A DNA stretch of 11,106 nt from DATBLE01 sp046734415. GTDB taxonomy: Bacteria; Actinomycetota; Thermoleophilia; Gaiellales; Gaiellaceae. The notes under the pieces are model-generated. The model searched no databases and had not been told where the DNA came from. It saw nothing but the letters and a program-made list of their open reading frames with translations. Location: NCBI GenBank assembly GCA_046734415.1, contig JBKPRD010000257.1, positions 1-11,106 of the forward strand, written 5' to 3'. Position numbers and translations under genes: made by a program. Positions 7,129-11,106 of the stretch are shown one piece after another (positions within the stretch are counted from its first letter, which is position 1; the number at the start of each line of letters is the position of its first letter).

Positions 7129-8416
7129 GAGGACGAAGACGCTCCGCACCGACTACCTCGCCCGGGTCGAGGGCGAGGGCGCGATGCTGGTCAAGATCCG
7201 CGACGGCAAGCCCGTCGACGTGAAGCTGCGGATCTACGAGCCGCCGCGCTTCTTCGAGGCCTTCCTGCGCGGCCGGCACTTCACCGAGGCGCCCGACATC
7301 ACCGCCCGCATCTGCGGGATCTGCCCGGTCGCGTACCAGACGTCGAGCGTGAACGCGATGGAGGACGCCTGCGGCGTCGACGTCGGCTCGCAGATCCGGG
7401 CGCTCAGGCGGCTTCTCTACTGCGGAGAATGGATCGAGAGCCACGCCCTGCACGTATTCATGCTCCACGCGCCCGACTTCCTCGGCTACACGAGCGCGAT
7501 CGACCTCGCGAAGGACCACCGCGAGTTGGTCGAGCGCGCCCTCCACATGAAGAAGACCGGCAACGAGGTGATGCGGGTGGTCGGCGGCCGCGAGGTGCAC
7601 CCGATCAACGTCCGAGTGGGCGGCTTCTACCGGGCACCGACGAAGAAAGAGCTCGCCGTCCTTGTCGACGACCTCGAGCGGTCGCGCGAGTTCGCGCTCG
7701 AGACCGTCCGCTTCACCGCGGGTCTCGACTTTCCCGAGTTCGAGCAGGACTACGAGCTGGTCGCGCTCTCCGCGCCCGACACCTACGCCGTCGAGGACGG
7801 CCGGCTGGTGTCGAACCGCGGACTCGACATCCCGGTCTCCGAGTACGAGCAGCACTTCGTCGAGGAGCACGTCGAGTGGTCGAACGCGCTCCACTCGCGG
7901 GTGATCGAGCGCGGCAACTACCTCGTCGGCCCCCTGGCCCGCTGGGCTCTCTCGGGGAACCGGCTCACTCCGCTTGCGGCCGAGGCGGCACGGGAGGCGG
8001 GCCTGGAGCGCAGCGAGCGCAACCCGTTCCGGACGATTCTCGTCCGCTCGGTTGAGCTGGTGTTCGCCGCGGACGAGGCGCTGCGCCTGATCGCGGAGTA
8101 CGAGCAGCCGGAGCAGCCGTTCGTCGAGGTCGCGCCCCGGGCCGGAGTCGGCTACGGCTGCAGCGAGGCGCCGCGCGGGATCTGCTGGCACCGCTACGAG
8201 ATCGACGAGGAGGGCACGATCCTCGATGCGAAGATCGTCCCGCCGACCTCGCAGAACCAGAAGACGATCGAGTCCGACCTGCACGGCGTGGTCGAGCGCT
8301 ACGCCGACCTGCCGGACGAGGAGCTCTCGCTGCGCTGCGAGCAGGCGATCCGCAACTACGACCCGTGCATCTCGTGCGCGACCCACTTCCTGCAGCTGCA
8401 GGTCGACCGAGGATGA
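7121..8416 (+). CDS. hydA: Group 3b hydrogenase large subunit (alpha), NiFe catalytic subunit
   Basis: A 431-residue catalytic subunit that interconverts H2 with protons and electrons. The L1 motif RICGICPV supplies Cys65 and Cys68, and the L2 motif DPCISCATH supplies Cys416 and Cys419, the four ligands of the NiFe(CN)2CO centre. Nine residues (FLQLQVDRG) follow His422 and should be the tail removed by the endopeptidase after nickel insertion; that protease is encoded immediately downstream. RVEGEG near the N-terminus is the usual large-subunit E motif. ATG 7121 overlaps the small-subunit stop by 8 bp, with GAGGAGG about 12 nt upstream. The stop forms ATGA with the protease start. Subunit composition with HydB, HydG and a delta-type small subunit identifies group 3b rather than 3d. 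Confidence 0.97.
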   Translation: MNKRTKTLRTDYLARVEGEGAMLVKIRDGKPVDVKLRIYEPPRFFEAFLRGRHFTEAPDITARICGICPVAYQTSSVNAMEDACGVDVGSQIRALRRLLYCGEWIESHALHVFMLHAPDFLGYTSAIDLAKDHRELVERALHMKKTGNEVMRVVGGREVHPINVRVGGFYRAPTKKELAVLVDDLERSREFALETVRFTAGLDFPEFEQDYELVALSAPDTYAVEDGRLVSNRGLDIPVSEYEQHFVEEHVEWSNALHSRVIERGNYLVGPLARWALSGNRLTPLAAEAAREAGLERSERNPFRTILVRSVELVFAADEALRLIAEYEQPEQPFVEVAPRAGVGYGCSEAPRGICWHRYEIDEEGTILDAKIVPPTSQNQKTIESDLHGVVERYADLPDEELSLRCEQAIRNYDPCISCATHFLQLQVDRG

Positions 8417-8817
8417 TGGTGATCGGCGTCGGCAACGAGTGGCGCTGCGACGACGGCGCGGGGCTGGAGGTCGCGCGCAGGGTCGGCGGCCGCGAGCTGT
8501 CCGGCGAGCCGATCGGCCTCGTCGACGCGTTGGAGAGTGCCGACGAGGTCACGATCGTCGACGCCGTGTTCTCCGGGGCGCCCCCGGGCACGGTGCACGA
8601 GTTCGAGGCCGGCGCCGAGCCCCTGCCCGTGGCTCTCTTCGGGTCGTCGTCGACGCACGCACTCGGTCTCGCAGAGGCGATCGAGATCGCCCGGTCGCTC
8701 GGGCGCCTGCCGGCACGCGTTCGCGTTCTGGGGATCGAGGGCGCCCGGTTCGACTACGGCCAGGGGCTCAGCCACGAGGTCGAGGAGGCGGTGGAGGAAT
8801 GCACGAAAAGCATCTGA
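8413..8817 (+). CDS. Hydrogenase maturation endopeptidase (HycI/HyaD family)
   Basis: A 134-residue protease that cleaves the C-terminal tail of the nickel-loaded large subunit. Visible signatures: GVGNEWRCDDGAG at 5-17 with Asp13/Asp14, IVDAV with Asp50, PPGTVHEFE at 58-65, and SSSTHALGLAEAIEIA at 78-93 with His82. An acidic residue in the GN..DDG motif, Asp50 and His82 match the nickel-sensing residues of the family (Asp16, Asp62, His90 in E. coli HycI). It is shorter than the roughly 155-165 residues of HycI/HyaD, mostly between residues 24 and 45, but all key residues are present. ATG 8413 overlaps the large-subunit TGA (ATGA). Its 3' end overlaps the HypA-like gene by 19 bp. It is most probably dedicated to this hydrogenase. 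Confidence 0.94.
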   Translation: MMVIGVGNEWRCDDGAGLEVARRVGGRELSGEPIGLVDALESADEVTIVDAVFSGAPPGTVHEFEAGAEPLPVALFGSSSTHALGLAEAIEIARSLGRLPARVRVLGIEGARFDYGQGLSHEVEEAVEECTKSI

Positions 8818-9080
8818 CGGAGGATCTCGTTCGCAAGCTCGAGGAGCTTGCTGTCGAGGAGGGCGGCTCGCGCGTCACGCGGATCCGGGTAAGGCTCGGC
8901 GCCCTCTCGCACTTCACCCCAAACCATTTCGGCGAGCACTTCGGCGAAGCGGCCGCCGGCACGATCGCCGAGGGAGCCGAGGTGCAGGCGGAGCTCGACA
9001 CCGATCCAACCGCCCCCAGCGCCCAGGGCGTTCTCCTGGAGACCGTGGAGTTCGAACTCAGAGAAGAGGAATCGCGATGA
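8799..9080 (+). CDS. HypA-like nickel-delivery protein lacking the zinc ribbon
   Basis: A 93-residue protein that matches the HypA nickel domain: an MHE start (His2 and Glu3, the HypA nickel site), a first helix (DLVRKLEELAVEEGG), VTRIRVRLGALSHFTPNHFGEHFGEAA at about 28-54, and EGAEVQAELD at 58-67. Canonical HypA (about 113 residues) then has two CxxC pairs that bind structural zinc; here there is no cysteine at all in the protein, and the segment is replaced by DTDPTAPSAQGV before the closing strand LLETVEFEL. Start ATG 8799 has GGAGGA directly before it and GAGGAGG 10 nt upstream. The stop overlaps the next gene (ATGA). Nickel delivery to the large subunit is inferred from the retained MHE and the operon. 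A protein-protein adaptor without nickel binding is an alternative. No hypB is in the window. Confidence 0.85.
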   Translation: MHEKHLTEDLVRKLEELAVEEGGSRVTRIRVRLGALSHFTPNHFGEHFGEAAAGTIAEGAEVQAELDTDPTAPSAQGVLLETVEFELREEESR

Positions 9081-9541
9081 CCACGAGCGCGAAGGCGTAC
9101 GACTTTCCCACGACCGTACGCTGGATCTCCGGCCGCGGGACGGTCGCCTCCGTTCACGGCAAACACGATCTCGAGGTGGCCACGCCACCCGAGTTCAAGG
9201 GGGGCGTCGAGGGAATCTGGAGCCCCGAGGACCTGCTCGTCGCCTCGGTCGGCTCGTGCTTCGGGGTCACCCTTCTGGCGGTCGCGGAACGCCGAGGTGT
9301 GCCGCTGCGCGGATTGGAGATCGACGCAGGCGGCCACGTCACGCAGCGCAATGACGGCCGCTTCGGGTTCACGGAGGTCGTTCTCCACGTCGCGGTCGAC
9401 ACCGAGGCGGGCTTCGAGGCCGAAGCCGCGGCAGCGGCCGAGGCTGCCGAGCGTGGCTGCCTGGTCGCGAGCTCGCTGGACTTCCCGGTGCGGCTCGACC
9501 TCGACGTCCGTGCGGCTCCGGCCCTGGCGGCAGCGCTGTGA
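9077..9541 (+). CDS. OsmC/Ohr-family thiol peroxidase-like protein
   Basis: A 154-residue OsmC-fold protein. The family reduces organic or lipid hydroperoxides with a reactive cysteine pair. Here Cys61 lies in SPEDLLVASVGSCFGVTLLAVA (49-70), the classic helix with the peroxidatic cysteine, and Cys128 in ERGCLVASSL (125-134) is the partner on the second helix. The N-terminal strands (TTVRWISGRGTVASV) and the C-terminal SLDFPVRLDLDV are typical. There is no signal peptide. ATG 9077 overlaps the HypA-like stop, and the stop overlaps the malic enzyme GTG, so it is embedded in the hydrogenase transcript. Whether it removes peroxides formed when the flavin or Fe-S parts meet oxygen, or handles sulfane sulfur made by a sulfhydrogenase, cannot be decided from sequence. 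It could belong to the YhfA-like rather than the Ohr branch. Confidence 0.9.
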   Translation: MTTSAKAYDFPTTVRWISGRGTVASVHGKHDLEVATPPEFKGGVEGIWSPEDLLVASVGSCFGVTLLAVAERRGVPLRGLEIDAGGHVTQRNDGRFGFTEVVLHVAVDTEAGFEAEAAAAAEAAERGCLVASSLDFPVRLDLDVRAAPALAAAL

Positions 9542-10968
9542 CCGCAGTCCATCCGTCTGCCTCCTTCAGCGCGACCCTGCGCGTCCGGCTCGAGAACCGG
9601 CCAGGCACGTTCGCCCGGCTCGCAGAGGCGATCGGCGACGCTGGCGGTCTGCTCGGCGCGATCGACCTCGTGCGCGTGGAGGCCGGAACGAAGGTCAGGG
9701 ACGTGACCGTCCTCGCCGGCAACGCCGAGCACATGGATCAGATCACCGACGTCGTGCGTCAGATCCCCGGCATCGAGGTCGTGAACGTCTCCGACCGGAC
9801 CTTCCTCATGCACCTCGGCGGCAAGATCGAGGTCGCGCTGAAGACCCCGCTGAAGACGAGGGACGACCTCTCGATGGCCTACACGCCCGGCGTCGCGCGC
9901 GTGTCGTCCGCGATCGCCGCCGATCCCGCCAAGGTCTGGAACCTGACGATCAAGCAGAACACCGTGGCGGTGGTCAGCGACGGGACGGCCGTGCTCGGGC
10001 TCGGGGACATCGGGCCCGAGGGCGCGCTCCCGGTGATGGAGGGCAAGGCGATGCTGTTCAAGGAGTTCGCCGGTGTCGACGCGTTCCCGATCTGTCTCGC
10101 GACGACGGATCCGGACGAGATCGTCCAGGTCGTCAAGGCGATCTCGCCGGTGTTCGGCGGAATCAATCTCGAGGACATCTCCGCACCGCGATGCTTCGAG
10201 ATCGAGGACCGGCTGCGCGAGGAGCTCGACATCCCGGTCTTCCACGACGACCAGCACGGGACGGCGATCGTCACCCTCGCTGCGCTGCACAACGCCGCCG
10301 AGATCGTCGGCAAGCGGCTGGACGACCTCCGGGTCGTCGTCACCGGCGTGGGCGCGGCCGGCGTCGCGGTGACGAAGATGCTCCTCGCCGTCGGCGTCCG
10401 GGACGTCGTCGGCTGCGACCGCGAGGGCGCCGTCTACCCGAGCAGGCCCGGTCTCACCCCGGCCAAGGCGGGATTCGCAGAGTCGACGAATCCGCGCCGG
10501 GTTCGTGGGTCGGCCGACGATGCCCTCGCCGGAGCGGACGTCTTCATCGGTCTGTCCCGGCCGGGCGCGGTCACGGCGCAGGGAATTCGTTCGATGGCCG
10601 GCGACCCGATCGTCTTCGCGATGGCGAACCCGACCCCCGAGGTCCTGCCGGAGGAGATCGAGGGCGTTGCCGCCGTGATCGGCACCGGCCGCTCCGACTA
10701 CCCGAACCAGATCAACAACGTGCTCGCCTTTCCCGGCGTCTTCCGGGGCGCGCTCGACGTGCGGGCGACGACGATCACGGACGAAATGAAAGTCGCGGCG
10801 GCGGAGGCGATCGCCGCCGTCGTGAAGCCCGGCGAGCTCGAACCGGACTACGTCATCCCGAGCGTCTTCAACCGCGAGGTTGCCCCGACGGTGGCGCAGG
10901 CGGTCGCGCGTGCCGCCGAGGAGGAGGGAGTGGCCCGGCGGGGTCTCGCAGTGGCCGAACCGGCCTAG
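9538..10968 (+). CDS. ACT-domain NAD(P)-dependent malic enzyme
   Basis: A 476-residue protein: an N-terminal ACT regulatory domain (about 9-85, LRVRLENRPGTFARLAEAIG) followed by a full bacterial malic enzyme. It decarboxylates malate to pyruvate with formation of NAD(P)H. Catalytic landmarks: MAYTPGVA with Tyr115, GPEGALPVMEGKAMLFKEFA with Lys170, metal ligands in EDISAP (Glu212, Asp213) and FHDDQHGTA (Asp237, Asp238), a Rossmann GVGAAG at 270-275, and IGTGRSDYPNQINNVLAFPG at 381-400. The ACT domain suggests control by an amino acid or other small ligand. NAD versus NADP preference is not settled by these motifs. The GTG start overlaps the OsmC stop (GTGA). It is the last gene of the operon and couples carbon metabolism to the hydrogenase's cofactor pool, an inference from context. 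Confidence 0.94.
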   Translation: MTAVHPSASFSATLRVRLENRPGTFARLAEAIGDAGGLLGAIDLVRVEAGTKVRDVTVLAGNAEHMDQITDVVRQIPGIEVVNVSDRTFLMHLGGKIEVALKTPLKTRDDLSMAYTPGVARVSSAIAADPAKVWNLTIKQNTVAVVSDGTAVLGLGDIGPEGALPVMEGKAMLFKEFAGVDAFPICLATTDPDEIVQVVKAISPVFGGINLEDISAPRCFEIEDRLREELDIPVFHDDQHGTAIVTLAALHNAAEIVGKRLDDLRVVVTGVGAAGVAVTKMLLAVGVRDVVGCDREGAVYPSRPGLTPAKAGFAESTNPRRVRGSADDALAGADVFIGLSRPGAVTAQGIRSMAGDPIVFAMANPTPEVLPEEIEGVAAVIGTGRSDYPNQINNVLAFPGVFRGALDVRATTITDEMKVAAAEAIAAVVKPGELEPDYVIPSVFNREVAPTVAQAVARAAEEEGVARRGLAVAEPA

Positions 10969-11050
10969 GGCCACGGCCCGCGAAAACCCGCGTCTCGATT
11001 GCGTCCTGCCACGGATGTGGCGCAGACGCCGCTGCCGCAGACTGACGGTG
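10969..11050. other. Short intergenic region after the malic enzyme gene
   Basis: About 80 bases without a convincing gene. Two weak inverted repeats occur: GGGCC-AC-GGCCC (10968-10979), touching the TAG stop, and GCCAC-GGAT-GTGGC (11008-11021). Neither is followed by a T tract, so an intrinsic terminator is possible but not supported. A promoter for the next gene may lie here; none is recognisable. Confidence 0.4.
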
Positions 11051-11106
11051 ATGACGGGCAGGATGATCGAGGAGGCCGAGCGCCGGCTCCGCCAGCTGCG
11101 CCAGGA
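11051..11106 (+). CDS. Possible start of the next gene (partial, unknown product)
   Basis: From ATG 11051 the frame reads MTGRMIEEAERRLRQLRQ and stays open to the end of the window; an in-frame ATG at 11063 and a GTG at 11048 are alternative starts. The charged helical stretch IEEAERRLRQLRQ could begin a coiled coil or a helix-turn-helix protein, but 18 residues are not enough to recognise a family. No clear ribosome site is visible. Codon third positions are G/C-rich like the neighbours. Treat as tentative. Confidence 0.4.
   Translation, partial: MTGRMIEEAERRLRQLRQ

Noticed and set aside
10974..11045. Frame encoding ASCHGCGADAAAAD near the end of the window, with a CxxC
   Set aside because: It is only the tail of a long out-of-frame shadow of the OsmC and malic enzyme genes; no start or ribosome site of its own.

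Overview
The window is high-GC DNA, almost entirely coding, with strong C/G preference at third codon positions, many GTG starts and heavily overlapping genes. This points to an actinobacterium; the protein style would fit a deep-branching soil lineage such as Thermoleophilia, but that is inference. The locus encodes a group 3b [NiFe] hydrogenase (bidirectional, NAD(P)-linked, cytoplasmic; the 'sulfhydrogenase' type) and much of its maturation machinery.

Layout: two operons diverge from a short control region (about 3805-3931). Leftward (minus strand) run hypF, hypC, a second HypC/HupF-like gene, hypD, and the start of hypE, which leaves the window at base 1. These genes build and insert the Fe(CN)2CO group. 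Rightward (plus strand) run nine tightly packed genes: hydB (Fe-S beta subunit), a single-domain cyclic-nucleotide-binding-fold protein, hydG (FAD/NAD(P) and [2Fe-2S] gamma subunit), the small subunit, the NiFe large subunit, the large-subunit endopeptidase, a short HypA-like protein without the zinc ribbon, an OsmC/Ohr-family protein, and an ACT-domain malic enzyme. All eight junctions in this run overlap if the upstream hydG start is used. A further gene may begin at about 11050.

How they work together: the large subunit makes or oxidises H2, electrons pass through the small subunit and beta subunit Fe-S clusters to the flavin of the gamma subunit, and NAD(P) is the partner. HypC/D/E/F make the Fe ligands, the HypA-like protein is placed for nickel delivery, and the protease trims the large-subunit tail. 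The unusual parts are the accessory genes: a CNMP-fold protein with neither DNA-binding domain nor canonical phosphate-binding cassette, a HypA without its zinc domain, two different HypC-type proteins in tandem, and OsmC plus ACT-malic enzyme genes translationally coupled to the end of the operon. The last suggests that H2/NAD(P)H exchange is tied to malate/pyruvate metabolism and to peroxide or sulfur stress. No mobile elements, CRISPR arrays, tRNA or rRNA genes were seen, and no stretch over 300 bases lacks a gene.
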